The notes under the pieces are model-generated. The model was not told the origin of the DNA, searched no databases, and saw nothing but the letters and a program-made list of their open reading frames with translations. Positions 35,957 through 45,016 of a stretch of DNA of 55,026 nt are shown here, piece after piece (the stretch's first letter is position 1; every line of letters begins with the position of its first letter). Where the stretch lies: contig JANQJM010000174.1 in assembly GCA_028281635.1 (NCBI GenBank), positions 1 to 55,026 of the forward strand, read 5' to 3'. This DNA is from Pseudomonadales bacterium. GTDB taxonomy: Bacteria; Pseudomonadota; Gammaproteobacteria; Pseudomonadales; Pseudohongiellaceae. Both the position numbers and the translations under genes were made by a program.

Positions 35957-38899
35957 ATGACACGAAAAATTTTCAGCTTGCGTAATCCGTTTGTCCGTAC
36001 TGCAAATGCAGCGATACTAGCTGTAAGCACTATTCTGTTCGCCGCCCAGCCCTCAGCCCAGCAAACTGCCACTCCCAACGGGATTGCAGACAACAGAGCA
36101 GGTGCCTACGCCTTCACAAATGTTATGTTGTATCAATCCGATGGCAGCTATGAGAACGGCAGTCTGTTGATTCGTGATGGTCGCATTGTCGGCACCCAAA
36201 GCGACAATAACGTGCCGGCAGGGTACTTCGAAATCAATCTGGCAGGTCGTTACATCTATCCAGGACTCATCGATATCTACACCGATTTTGGTTTGCCCGA
36301 ACTGGAATCCGTTGATGACAATGGCGCCGCTGAAAATCTGTTCCCCTCCAATCAGGCATTGAACGTTAACGATGCGATCCGCTCCAATTTTCGAGCCAGC
36401 ACGACTTACGCACCCGATGAAGACGCAGTAAAAGAATTTAGAGAGCTTGGTTTTTCATCAGTGCTGACGCACCGGGCTGACGGCATCGCCAGAGGCACCT
36501 CCGCTCTCATCACTTTGGGCGATCAGAATGCCAATGAAGCCATCGTGGTCCCTGATGTGGCTGCACACTATTCACTGAGCAAAGGTAGCTCAACCCAATC
36601 CATGCCGTCTTCATTGATGGGAGCATTTGCCTTAATTCGTCAGACGTTTCTGGATGCCCAGTGGTTCATCAATCAAAACCCGCGTCCTTTCACAGACGAC
36701 ACACTTGAAGCCTGGCAGGCCAATCAGGAACTACCCCAGGTAATCGAAGTGAGGAACTGGCAACAGGCGCTGACAGCAGACAAGATTGGCGATGAGTTTG
36801 ACACCCAGTACATTCTGAAAACGGCTGGAGACAGCTATCGTCGTGCAGAACTTATCGCAGAAACCGGCGCATCCTTAATCGTGCCGCTGGATTTTCCTGA
36901 AGCGCCGGAAGTGACTGACCCGATCGCAGCAGAAGATGTTGCTCTGGAAGATCTCATGCATTGGGAACTGGCACCGTACAATCCGCGTATTCTCGCGGAA
37001 ACTGGCGTCACCTTCGCACTTACCTCCGGTGCAGACACTGAATTCTGGACACAGTTGCGGAAGGCAGTGAGCAATGGGTTGCCGGAGAGTACAGCAATCA
37101 ATGCGCTCACCAGCGTGCCAGCAGCGATGATGAACTTGAGTGAACAAGTTGGCTCATTAACAGAAAACTCACTGGCGAATTTTCTGATTACCAGTGGCCC
37201 GCTTTTAGATGAGCAAACCGTACTTTTGGAAAACTGGATTGCCGGCGAGCGGTATCAGTTAAATGAAGACTTCGATAGTCGAGCGGGCAACTACCAACTC
37301 ACTGTTGCTGATCAAACGTTTGATTTGACCCTTGGCTTTGATGGAACAGAGCCCGAAGCGGAGCTCGAATTTCAGGACGAGGACAATCGGCCGGTCAATC
37401 TCCAACTGGATGCAGACATCATCACTATGAACTTCGCATTCGATGAGGATGGCAATCAGGCACGCCTTACGGGATGGTCAACCGAGACTGGGTGGCAGGG
37501 TAACGGCTACACTCCGGCAGGTGAACTCGTTAGCTGGCAGCTCGACCGCAGTGGTGAACTATCAGATGCAGCTGACGAGCAGGAAACAGAAACGGTACCT
37601 GGACTTCCGGCGCAGATACGTTATCCATTTACTGCCTATGGTCGAACTACTTTGCCACAGCAGGAAGATTTTCTGGTTCGCGGTGCCACGGTGTGGACCA
37701 ATGAAGACATCGGCAATGTCATCATCGATGTGCTGGTTCGCGACGGACGCATTGCGGAGCTTGGAGATAATCTCTCAAGCGAAGGGGTTCGGGTTATTGA
37801 TGGCACTGATAAGCACCTGACTCCGGGCATCATCGATGAGCATTCCCATATCGCTTTGTTCAACATCAATGAAACTCAAACCAATTCCAGTATGGTGCGC
37901 ATGAAAGATGTGGTGGATTCGGAAAACATCAACATCTATCGCAATCTTGCCGGTGGCGTTGTGGCCGCTCAGCTACTGCATGGTTCAGCGAATCCAATCG
38001 GTGGGCAGTCAGCAATAGTAAAAATGCGTTGGGGATCGCCATCCAATGAATTACTGATTGAGGATGCGCCGGAATTTATCAAATTCGCCTTAGGTGAAAA
38101 CGTAAAACGCAGCCGCAATCCTTTCTCCTTTCGCTACCCCCAAACCCGAATGGGTGTTGAACAGGTGTTTGCAAACGCATTTAGCCAGGCTCTGGAATAT
38201 GAAAAGACCTGGGAAGATTACAACGACCTGTCACGTTCCCAACAACGCAATACACTTGCACCTCGCCGTGATCTGGTAAACGAAGCGATGCTGGAAGTTT
38301 TGAAAGGAGAGCGTTTTGTTACCGCCCATTCCTATGTGCAGTCGGAAATCAATATGCTGATGAATGTAGCAGACAGCTTTGACTTCAACATCAATACCTT
38401 CACTCACATTCTTGAGGGATACAAAGTAGCTGACAAGATGGCAGCCCATGGTGCAGGTGGCTCCACTTTCGCTGACTGGTGGGGCTACAAATGGGAAGTG
38501 CGTTACGCCATCCCCTATAACGCAGCCTTGATGGCAGAAGCCGGTGTAGTAGTTGCCATCAATTCAGACGATGCTGAGATGTCGCGCAGATTGAATCAGG
38601 AAGCAGCTAAGGCGGTGAAGTACGGTGATATCAGTGAGATCGAAGCGTTCAAAATGGTGACACTGAATCCTGCAATCCTGTTGCATCTGGATGATCGTAT
38701 GGGCAGCGTGCGTGAAGGTAAGGATGCCGATCTGGTGCTGTGGTCTGATCATCCACTTTCTATCTACGCAGTTCCAGAGACAACCTGGATTGAAGGCGTG
38801 CCGTACTACGATAAAGACAATGATGCCACGCTCCGAGAACAGATCGCAGCAGAGAGAGCGCGCATTATTACTGCAATCACCAATGAAGGAGCTGACTAA
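35957..38899 (+). CDS. Secreted double-domain amidohydrolase
   Basis: 980 residues, AGGAGG upstream. A signal peptide ends AQPSAQ. Two amidohydrolase-fold halves are seen. The N-terminal half (about 45-420) has YPGLIDIYTDFGLPELES where HxH should be, so it lacks the metal site. The C-terminal half (about 560-980) is complete: H629/H631 in GIIDEHSHIALF, H791 in TAHSYVQ, H817 in FTHILEG and D871/D872 in INSDDAEM. Between them is a beta-rich linker (about 430-540). Likely a periplasmic hydrolase of amides or cyclic amides. Its stop overlaps the next start (TAATG), coupling the two genes. Confidence 0.92.
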   Translation: MTRKIFSLRNPFVRTANAAILAVSTILFAAQPSAQQTATPNGIADNRAGAYAFTNVMLYQSDGSYENGSLLIRDGRIVGTQSDNNVPAGYFEINLAGRYIYPGLIDIYTDFGLPELESVDDNGAAENLFPSNQALNVNDAIRSNFRASTTYAPDEDAVKEFRELGFSSVLTHRADGIARGTSALITLGDQNANEAIVVPDVAAHYSLSKGSSTQSMPSSLMGAFALIRQTFLDAQWFINQNPRPFTDDTLEAWQANQELPQVIEVRNWQQALTADKIGDEFDTQYILKTAGDSYRRAELIAETGASLIVPLDFPEAPEVTDPIAAEDVALEDLMHWELAPYNPRILAETGVTFALTSGADTEFWTQLRKAVSNGLPESTAINALTSVPAAMMNLSEQVGSLTENSLANFLITSGPLLDEQTVLLENWIAGERYQLNEDFDSRAGNYQLTVADQTFDLTLGFDGTEPEAELEFQDEDNRPVNLQLDADIITMNFAFDEDGNQARLTGWSTETGWQGNGYTPAGELVSWQLDRSGELSDAADEQETETVPGLPAQIRYPFTAYGRTTLPQQEDFLVRGATVWTNEDIGNVIIDVLVRDGRIAELGDNLSSEGVRVIDGTDKHLTPGIIDEHSHIALFNINETQTNSSMVRMKDVVDSENINIYRNLAGGVVAAQLLHGSANPIGGQSAIVKMRWGSPSNELLIEDAPEFIKFALGENVKRSRNPFSFRYPQTRMGVEQVFANAFSQALEYEKTWEDYNDLSRSQQRNTLAPRRDLVNEAMLEVLKGERFVTAHSYVQSEINMLMNVADSFDFNINTFTHILEGYKVADKMAAHGAGGSTFADWWGYKWEVRYAIPYNAALMAEAGVVVAINSDDAEMSRRLNQEAAKAVKYGDISEIEAFKMVTLNPAILLHLDDRMGSVREGKDADLVLWSDHPLSIYAVPETTWIEGVPYYDKDNDATLREQIAAERARIITAITNEGAD

Positions 38900-40218
38900 T
38901 GAGTACTTCCATGATTAGAAAACAGCTTCTTTCTCTTGTTCTGTTATTGAGCTCGCTAACTTACTCGGTTTCCTTTGGCATTGTTCCTACACCAGCTCCG
39001 GATCAGTCGGGTCCGATCGCCTTAACCGGTGCCATTATTCATGTTGGTGACGGGACGGTAATTGGTGACGGTGTGATCACTTTCGATGAAGGCATTATTA
39101 CCGCAGTGGGATCGGTGGCTGACGATATCGATCTAAGCAATCACGAGGTCTTCGACATACAGGGCCGTCATGTTTATCCAGGCTTCGTATTGCCTAATTC
39201 TTCACTGGGCTTGAGTGAGGTGGGCGCGGTCAGGGCAACACAGGACGTCGTGGAAGAGGGTGATATCAATGCCAGTGTACGTTCTGCTATTGCCTATAAC
39301 ACCGATTCTGAAATCATCCCCACCAACCGCTTCAACGGCATACTTACCGCCCAGGTGGCACCCCAGGGTGGCTTGATTTCCGGTTCCTCTTCGGTCTTTA
39401 AGCTGGATGGCTGGAATTGGGAAGATGCGCTGTTATCCGAGGATGTCGGTTTACATCTGCATTGGCCAAGCATGATGGTGCGCGAGCGCAATTCACTCAC
39501 TGGGCAATTTGAGCGCGTTGAAAACGAAAACTACCAGGGACAGACCCAGCTTCTTCACACGTTGTTTCAGGGAGCCACTACCTATACTGGCGAGCCGTTG
39601 AATTTAAATCTGCTTGCCATGCAACCTCTGTTCAATGGCATTGCCAAGCTTTTTATTCACGCGGATGAGGCGAAGGAAATCATTAACGCTATCCGTTTCG
39701 CCCGCAGCTATGGCGTTGAAGACATCGTGCTGGTCGGCGGTGCTGATGCGATTCTGGTACAAGATTTCCTGTTGGCAGAAAACATCCCGGTTATTTATGA
39801 ACGTATTCATGAGTTACCTCTGCGGGAGTGGAATGATGTGGATGCGCCATTTAAAACGCCTTTCCTGTTGCACGATGCGGGTATCAAAGTTGGCATTGGT
39901 GGTGGAGCGACTTCCATCGATCGGCAACGCAATCTGCCCTTCTTTGCCGGCACTGCAGCGGCCTACGGTCTGGATCGGGAAACCGCACTTGCCATGGTAA
40001 CTCGTATCAATGCCGAAATTCTGGGTGTGGACGATCGGGTTGGCACACTTGAAGCGGGCAAAGACGCAACTTTGTTCATTTCGGAAGGTGATGCCCTTGA
40101 AATGCGAACCAGTCAGGTACTGGGCGCATTTATTCAAGGGCGTGATATTGATCTCAATGGTACTCAACAGCAACTCTACGAGCGTTTTCGTGAAAAATAT
40201 GAAAACCAGGTTGAGTAA
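38899..40218 (+). CDS. Secreted amidohydrolase-like protein lacking metal ligands
   Basis: 439 residues, coupled to the upstream gene by TAATG. A signal peptide ends SFG. The fold is amidohydrolase-like: IALTGAIIHVGDGTVIGDGV at the N-terminus and a C-terminal GVDDRVGTLEAGKDATLFIS. However, the HxH position reads YPGFVLPNSSLGLSEVG. GIKVGIGGGATSIDRQRNLP stands where the final catalytic Asp is normally found, so metal-dependent hydrolysis is unlikely. It resembles the N-terminal half of its neighbour and probably forms a complex with it as a non-catalytic subunit; that part is inference. Confidence 0.88.
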   Translation: MSTSMIRKQLLSLVLLLSSLTYSVSFGIVPTPAPDQSGPIALTGAIIHVGDGTVIGDGVITFDEGIITAVGSVADDIDLSNHEVFDIQGRHVYPGFVLPNSSLGLSEVGAVRATQDVVEEGDINASVRSAIAYNTDSEIIPTNRFNGILTAQVAPQGGLISGSSSVFKLDGWNWEDALLSEDVGLHLHWPSMMVRERNSLTGQFERVENENYQGQTQLLHTLFQGATTYTGEPLNLNLLAMQPLFNGIAKLFIHADEAKEIINAIRFARSYGVEDIVLVGGADAILVQDFLLAENIPVIYERIHELPLREWNDVDAPFKTPFLLHDAGIKVGIGGGATSIDRQRNLPFFAGTAAAYGLDRETALAMVTRINAEILGVDDRVGTLEAGKDATLFISEGDALEMRTSQVLGAFIQGRDIDLNGTQQQLYERFREKYENQVE

Positions 40219-40240
40219 CTAGTCGCAAGGAGACTCTGAC

Positions 40241-41470
40241 ATGGAGCAGTTTGAAACATTCGTTACTCATCTCGAATGCAGCTACACCGGGAAAACCTAC
40301 CCTGCTGATCAGATACACGGCTTGTCTGAAGCGGGCAAGCCAATGCTTGTGCGCTACGACCTGGATGCTCTTGGTAAAGCGATTAAGAAAGAAGATTTGA
40401 TCTCGCGCCTGCCTGAGTTCTGGCGCTATCGTGAATTCTTACCAGTGCGAAAATCCGAAAATGTCGTGCGACTCGGTGAGTTAATGACACCGCTACTGCC
40501 CGCCGGGAAGACTCAGCAACAATTAGGTTGTGGTGAAATTCTGATTAAAGATGAAGGTCGATTACCCACCGGATCATTCAAGGCAAGGGGATTAGCTCTT
40601 GCGGTTTCCATGGCCAAGGAATTGGGTATTGAGCGGATGGCCATGCCTACTAACGGAAACGCCGGTGCCGCGCTAGCAGCCTACTGTTCTCGAGCTGGCA
40701 TTGAGACATTTGTGTTCTGTCCGGAAGACACGCCGAAAGTAAACATCGAAGAAATTGCGTTCCAGGGCGCCAAGACCTTTCTGGCGAATGGCTTTATCAA
40801 CGACTGCGGTCGCGTGGTCGGTGAGGGTAAAACAGAGATGGGTTGGTTTGATGTCTCAACCTTGAAAGAGCCTTATCGAATTGAAGGCAAGAAAACCATG
40901 GGCCTGGAACTGGCAGAGCAGCTTGGCTGGGATGTTCCGGATGTCATTCTGTATCCGACTGGAGGTGGAACTGGCCTGATCGGCATGTGGAAAGCTTTCA
41001 ACGAACTGGAGGCAATCGGCTGGATCGGATCCAAGCGTCCGCGCATGGTAGCAGTACAAGCAGAAGGTTGTGCACCAATAGTCAAAGCTTACGAAGATGG
41101 TGAGCGTCATGCTGAATTGTGGAAGGATGCGCACACGATTGCAGCTGGAATCAGAGTGCCAGCGGCAGTCGGAGATTTTCTAATCCTCGATGCAGTAAGA
41201 GAGAGCGATGGATTCGCAGTAGCAGTATCTGATGAGGCAATCAATGCCGCCCATCAAGAGTGTGCCCGCACAGAAGGTATTCTGTTGTGCCCTGAAGGTG
41301 CAGCAACACTTGCTGCATTAAAGCAGGAACTCGCTAGTGGGCGCATTAAAGCTGATGAGAAAGTGGTGCTGTTTAATTGTGCGACTGGTCTGAAGTATCC
41401 AATGGCTTCAAGCCATGAAAAGATCGACTTGAATCAGCCCATCGATTACGAATTCATTCGCAACGCCTAA
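40241..41470 (+). CDS. thrC: Threonine synthase-like PLP enzyme
   Basis: 409 residues, AAGGAG upstream. The PLP Lys is K114 in RLPTGSFKARGLALAVSMAK. MAMPTNGNAGAALAAYCSRA is the substrate-loop block, and YPTGGGTGLIGMWKAFNELE binds the PLP phosphate. A short N-terminal zinc-ribbon-like region keeps only one Cys (LECSYTGKTY). The reaction would be O-phosphohomoserine to threonine. It lies 22 bases after the amidohydrolase pair on the same strand rather than with thrA or thrB, so a different beta-elimination or replacement reaction on a related substrate cannot be excluded. Confidence 0.85.
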   Translation: MEQFETFVTHLECSYTGKTYPADQIHGLSEAGKPMLVRYDLDALGKAIKKEDLISRLPEFWRYREFLPVRKSENVVRLGELMTPLLPAGKTQQQLGCGEILIKDEGRLPTGSFKARGLALAVSMAKELGIERMAMPTNGNAGAALAAYCSRAGIETFVFCPEDTPKVNIEEIAFQGAKTFLANGFINDCGRVVGEGKTEMGWFDVSTLKEPYRIEGKKTMGLELAEQLGWDVPDVILYPTGGGTGLIGMWKAFNELEAIGWIGSKRPRMVAVQAEGCAPIVKAYEDGERHAELWKDAHTIAAGIRVPAAVGDFLILDAVRESDGFAVAVSDEAINAAHQECARTEGILLCPEGAATLAALKQELASGRIKADEKVVLFNCATGLKYPMASSHEKIDLNQPIDYEFIRNA

Positions 41471-41477
41471 TCGAACC

Positions 41478-41741
41478 CTACTGCAAAACCCGGCGCAACT
41501 CACTGCGCTGCAGTGCGGAGTCATCTTGCATCTGTGCTTGCAGGCGACAAACCCGGATGGGGATGTGCGAACCTACCGGAACTTCGCGCCGACAAACGAT
41601 CTGTTCTTCGGGGCCGACGCGGGCGTTGTAGGCTTCTACTTCAGCATCGGTGGGAACTCTGCGCACCGGTGGCTTTTCACCGTCGCTGGCAGCGCAGGCT
41701 GTCAGCATTGCAACAAAAACTATTGATACTGCAAATCTCAT
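41478..41741 (-). CDS. Small lipoprotein of unknown function
   Basis: 87 residues. MRFAVSIVFVAMLTACAAS is a lipoprotein signal with the lipobox LTAC (Cys16). The short mature part has PTDAEVEAYNARVGPEEQIV and two further Cys (VCRREVP and RVCRLQ) that may pair. The ATG shares one base with the TAA of the TPR-type gene upstream (TAATG), so the two are translationally coupled and probably work together. No family recognised. Confidence 0.78.
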   Translation of the reverse strand: MRFAVSIVFVAMLTACAASDGEKPPVRRVPTDAEVEAYNARVGPEEQIVCRREVPVGSHIPIRVCRLQAQMQDDSALQRSELRRVLQ

Positions 41742-43135
41742 TAGTTACCCGACACACTTAGTGCGCTGAACTGAGGGGGAAATTGATACTCTAACTCGAC
41801 ATTCTCGAATGGTGCTGGAGCACCGTTCTCTAGCCGGGGCCTGAATTGCAACAGTGAGACTTCGTACAGCGCTCGCTCTCTTATCAGATCGTTATCTGGA
41901 GTCGTGCTCACCACTTCCAGATCATTAAGATTGAAGCCAAGCCTAATAGCACGTTCATTATTGAGTAGACCCGAAGGCAAGAGCGGATGCAGGTCAAACC
42001 TCAGTAGGGCCATGATGTCGGCGCCCGATCCCGTGTTGATAGCGACGTGCTCTGAAGGCAATTCAGCAGCCGGGTAGTTTGGTGACCACGCGTTAAATCG
42101 AATGGGCCCTTCGCTTTGCTCCGCTATTAATGTGGCTACTGAGTTGTGTAATGAGTTGGAAGGCAGAACAGTAGGACGGGCGAATACTTGATTAGCCTGC
42201 TCCGTGCCAATTCCATTCGCCAATAGTTCATTGAAGGCGCTTTGATACAGGGAAAGCGCCGCATCTTGATGACCAAACAGCATTTCCCAGTCTGCCAGGT
42301 AGATTCGAGCCATGGCGTTTCGTTCAGGTGGTAGTTGTTGCGCTCCTGCATAGATCGATGCAATACGTTCTAACAGCTCCTTGCCAATGCGATAACTGAT
42401 ACGCAGCGATTCACTTTTATTCAGTGTAAATCCAGAGACTTCTTCGTTCTGCTCGTTGCGGAACACCGTGCTGGATATACCATGCCGCTTGATCAGGGAG
42501 CTTTGGTAGTAGTGTGCGAGTACGATGTTGTAAAGCCATGGGGCGAGTTCGACGTGAGTTTCACCCAGAGTTGCTTCGATGCCGCTGATTGCTCGCCAGT
42601 TGAGATTCTTGGCCGCAATCAGATAGCGCACAGCAAGCGGATTGTTGGTGTCAGCAGACGCCTTTAACAACATGCTGCTAAGTTGCTCAGTCCCGCGCAG
42701 GTAAGAGTAAAAATCACGGGCGTAGATTTCATCATTCAACCATTCGAAGTAAGTGAAATGATTATCCACTTGCTCCCATTTGTCCTGGGCTAACTGGGCA
42801 GAGATCGCCAACTCCAGCGGCATACGCTGTTCTGTTGAATTGAGTCCAAAATTGACTTTGGCGATCTGCACGGCATCGAGAAAGATGCGTTCGGCAGTTT
42901 CGAATTCGCCTTCACGCATGGCTCGTTGACCTTCATCGATGAGCTGTTCGCTGCGGATTTGATCGTAGGCGTTGAGCCAGGGTGACGCTTCATCTGTATC
43001 AGCGTCTGATTGCTGCGCGTAGGCGACACTGAGCAAACTGGTGCAGACAGCGACCTTGATCAGTCCCAGTGTCTTCACTAGTTTTCCCACCGTTCCAGCA
43101 ATTGGATCTGAAGATATTGCGCTTAGCTTGCTCAT
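41741..43135 (-). CDS. Exported TPR-like helical repeat protein
   Basis: 464 residues from the ATG at 43135; a longer GTG or TTG start would overlap the intergenic region. A late hydrophobic segment (about 22-40, ending VAYA) should act as signal peptide. Helical repeats follow (EQLIDEGQRAMREGEFETAE, RIFLDAVQIAKVNFG, MARIYLADWEMLFGHQDAAL, SLYQSAFNELL), consistent with TPR units. The C-terminal part is beta-rich and includes FENVELEYQFPPQFSALSVS. I do not recognise the family. Coupled to the lipoprotein gene downstream. Confidence 0.82.
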   Translation of the reverse strand: MSKLSAISSDPIAGTVGKLVKTLGLIKVAVCTSLLSVAYAQQSDADTDEASPWLNAYDQIRSEQLIDEGQRAMREGEFETAERIFLDAVQIAKVNFGLNSTEQRMPLELAISAQLAQDKWEQVDNHFTYFEWLNDEIYARDFYSYLRGTEQLSSMLLKASADTNNPLAVRYLIAAKNLNWRAISGIEATLGETHVELAPWLYNIVLAHYYQSSLIKRHGISSTVFRNEQNEEVSGFTLNKSESLRISYRIGKELLERIASIYAGAQQLPPERNAMARIYLADWEMLFGHQDAALSLYQSAFNELLANGIGTEQANQVFARPTVLPSNSLHNSVATLIAEQSEGPIRFNAWSPNYPAAELPSEHVAINTGSGADIMALLRFDLHPLLPSGLLNNERAIRLGFNLNDLEVVSTTPDNDLIRERALYEVSLLQFRPRLENGAPAPFENVELEYQFPPQFSALSVSGN

Positions 43136-43294
43136 TACGCTGAGGCCCTGCCTACGCGTAGTAAGAGAGGATTTTGAGGATACCCACAAAATTGAACCCT
43201 CGCAATTCCCAGCGTCACAGTTCCCTGCACGGCTCGCTGCAAGGCCAGAGAATTCGCTATACTCGCCCTCACAACTGACGCAGTGGTACGAATT

Positions 43295-43951
43295 ATGGAG
43301 CAGGATGGCGCGAAAACAGGTATTGATCTCTATACCTGGAGCACCCCTAATGGACGCAAGGTTTCTATCATGCTCGAAGAGCTGGGCTTACCTTATCGAG
43401 TGTTTCCAATTGATATAACCAATAGTGAACAGTTCCAGCCCGAATTCCTGGCTATCAGTCCGAACAACAAGATACCTGCTATCGTCGATCACGATGCGGG
43501 TGTCAGTCTAATGGAGTCAGGTGCCATTCTTATGTATCTGGCAAACAAGGCCGGTAAACTGATGAGTAAACCGGCCACAGAAAAATTCTGGCGCGAGATG
43601 GAGTGGCTGATGTTCCAGATGGGTGGGATTGGTCCCATGTTGGGACAGACCCATCATTTTGTGAAGTTCAACCCCGGCAAGGCGCCCTATGCCGAGGAAC
43701 GCTATAGCACTGAGAACAAGCGATTGTATGGCGTACTGGATAAACGACTCAGCGATCGCAGTTATATCTGTGATACATACTCTATCGTGGACATTGCTAC
43801 GTGGCCCTGGATATCGCGCTTTGAATGGCAGCAGATGGACCTGGACCAGTTTCCAAACCTTAAGGCCTGGTATTTACGCATCGCTGAGAGACCAGCTGTG
43901 CAGAAGGGTTACGCAGTGCCAGCGGACTTGCCGGTCCCATTACCAGAATGA
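43295..43951 (+). CDS. Glutathione S-transferase (YfcG/nu-class-like)
   Basis: 218 residues from the ATG at 43295. DLYTWSTPNGRKVSIMLEEL is the thioredoxin-fold opening of the YfcG/YghU branch, with TPNGRK in place of a catalytic Cys. NNKIPAIVDHDAG carries the cis-Pro and LMESGAILMYLANKAG the glutathione-contact Glu-Ser. The C-terminal helical domain has YSIVDIATWPWISRFEWQQM. Members of this branch show disulfide reductase or peroxidase activity. It converges on the Lrp-type regulator with a 10-base gap. Confidence 0.94.
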   Translation: MEQDGAKTGIDLYTWSTPNGRKVSIMLEELGLPYRVFPIDITNSEQFQPEFLAISPNNKIPAIVDHDAGVSLMESGAILMYLANKAGKLMSKPATEKFWREMEWLMFQMGGIGPMLGQTHHFVKFNPGKAPYAEERYSTENKRLYGVLDKRLSDRSYICDTYSIVDIATWPWISRFEWQQMDLDQFPNLKAWYLRIAERPAVQKGYAVPADLPVPLPE

Positions 43952-43961
43952 ACTTTCATAA

Positions 43962-44423
43962 CTAAGGCGCATAACTCAGTGGCAGTTTAGTCGTGTACTT
44001 GATTTGCTCCATGGCAAAGCTGGACGACACGTCTGCCAGTTCCGTGGATTGCAGCAGTTTCTTGTAGAACTTATCGAAGGCACCGATATCCGGCACTACA
44101 ACTCTTAGCAAATAATCTGATTCCCCGGCCATACGGTAGAACTCGACCACTTCAGGAAATTCACTAACTGCTGCCGCGAATCGTTCCAACCACTCCCAGT
44201 TGTGCTGATTGGTTTTCACTGCCACGAACACATCGACCCCAAGATTCAGTTTCTCTCTGTCCAGGAGTACAACCCGGTTTGCGATCACCCCGGCTTCCTC
44301 CAGTTTTTGGATGCGCCGCCAACATGGAGTGGTGGAAAGACCTACGGCGTCTGCAATTTCCGCCGTGGACAACTGACTGTTGTTTTGCAGTAGTTCTAAG
44401 ATTTTGCGATCTGTCTTATCCAT
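43962..44423 (-). CDS. Lrp/AsnC family transcriptional regulator
   Basis: 153 residues. N-terminal winged helix (DRKILELLQNNSQLSTAEIA, then LSTTPCWRRIQKLEEAGVI) and a C-terminal RAM ligand domain (VDVFVAVKTNQHNWEWLERF, YRMAGESDYLLRVVVPDI). It likely senses an amino acid. The ATG is preceded by an AT-rich region with the palindrome TTGAGA-n7-TCTCAA 29 bases upstream, a plausible autoregulatory site shared with the divergent DUF6356 gene. Confidence 0.95.
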   Translation of the reverse strand: MDKTDRKILELLQNNSQLSTAEIADAVGLSTTPCWRRIQKLEEAGVIANRVVLLDREKLNLGVDVFVAVKTNQHNWEWLERFAAAVSEFPEVVEFYRMAGESDYLLRVVVPDIGAFDKFYKKLLQSTELADVSSSFAMEQIKYTTKLPLSYAP

Positions 44424-44451
44424 AGAATAAATTTCTAATTATAAATATATT

Positions 44452-44470
44452 TTGAGATGATATTTCTCAA
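44452..44470. promoter_or_regulatory. Candidate Lrp/AsnC-type operator
   Basis: TTGAGA-tgatatt-TCTCAA is a 19-bp inverted repeat in an AT-rich stretch between the divergent Lrp-type regulator and DUF6356 gene. Size and spacing suit an Lrp-family dimer; binding by this regulator is inference. Confidence 0.5.
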
Positions 44471-44576
44471 TAGTATGAAATATAAGCAATATTCGCAAAA
44501 AAATTCTAACAGCATTTTGATAAGCTACCACCCGGTTTCAGGCAGCATCCAATTCAATCTCAGGGAGTTCACAAAA

Positions 44577-44831
44577 TTGAAGCGGCTAAGTGCACATCTC
44601 GAACAAGTAGACGAAAGCTATCTTCAGCACATGAAACACGCGCTATCGTTCGCTTTCAGCCTGGGAGTGGGTTGCCTGGTTTGTCTGGTCCATGCGTTCC
44701 TGCCTTTTGTGTTTGAAAAACAGGGCAGTGACATCGTGCGCCGAATGCATGATCGGATGGTGGTCAATCGACATAATTTAAGTGGCAGCAAAGAGAAGAA
44801 TCAAAGCAAACGCTGGCTCTCTGTGAGCTAA
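44577..44831 (+). CDS. DUF6356 small membrane protein
   Basis: 84 residues from a TTG at 44577, chosen because GGGAG lies about nine bases upstream and the product then matches the family length; an upstream ATG at 44457 would add an uncharacteristic 40-residue tail. The family core is SAHLEQVDESYLQHMKHALS, then a membrane segment FAFSLGVGCLVCLVHAFLPF, then VFEKQGSDIVRRMHDRM. DUF6356 proteins are small, single-pass and of unknown role. A strong terminator follows. Confidence 0.78.
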   Translation: MKRLSAHLEQVDESYLQHMKHALSFAFSLGVGCLVCLVHAFLPFVFEKQGSDIVRRMHDRMVVNRHNLSGSKEKNQSKRWLSVS

Positions 44832-44852
44832 TTTCGATTCTTCAATTCAAAG

Positions 44853-44896
44853 GTCCGCCGTGACTATTAGTGCTCTGTCGCGGCGGACAGTTTTTT
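44853..44896 (+). terminator. Intrinsic terminator after DUF6356
   Basis: GTCCGCCG (44853-44860) pairs with CGGCGGAC (44881-44888), extended by GAC/GTC across one mismatch, and is followed by AGTTTTTT on the plus strand. It sits 21 bases after the DUF6356 stop. Confidence 0.85.
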
Positions 44897-45016
44897 CTGG
44901 TTTGATCCCGCCGACTCTGGCTGCCATTCCGTTCTTTCTGCCTATCTTGCATTGATTCCCTCACTCAAAGCCTTTAAGTTGTCCGGCACTCTCGTATTCC
45001 GCCAGCAGGAGGCGAT

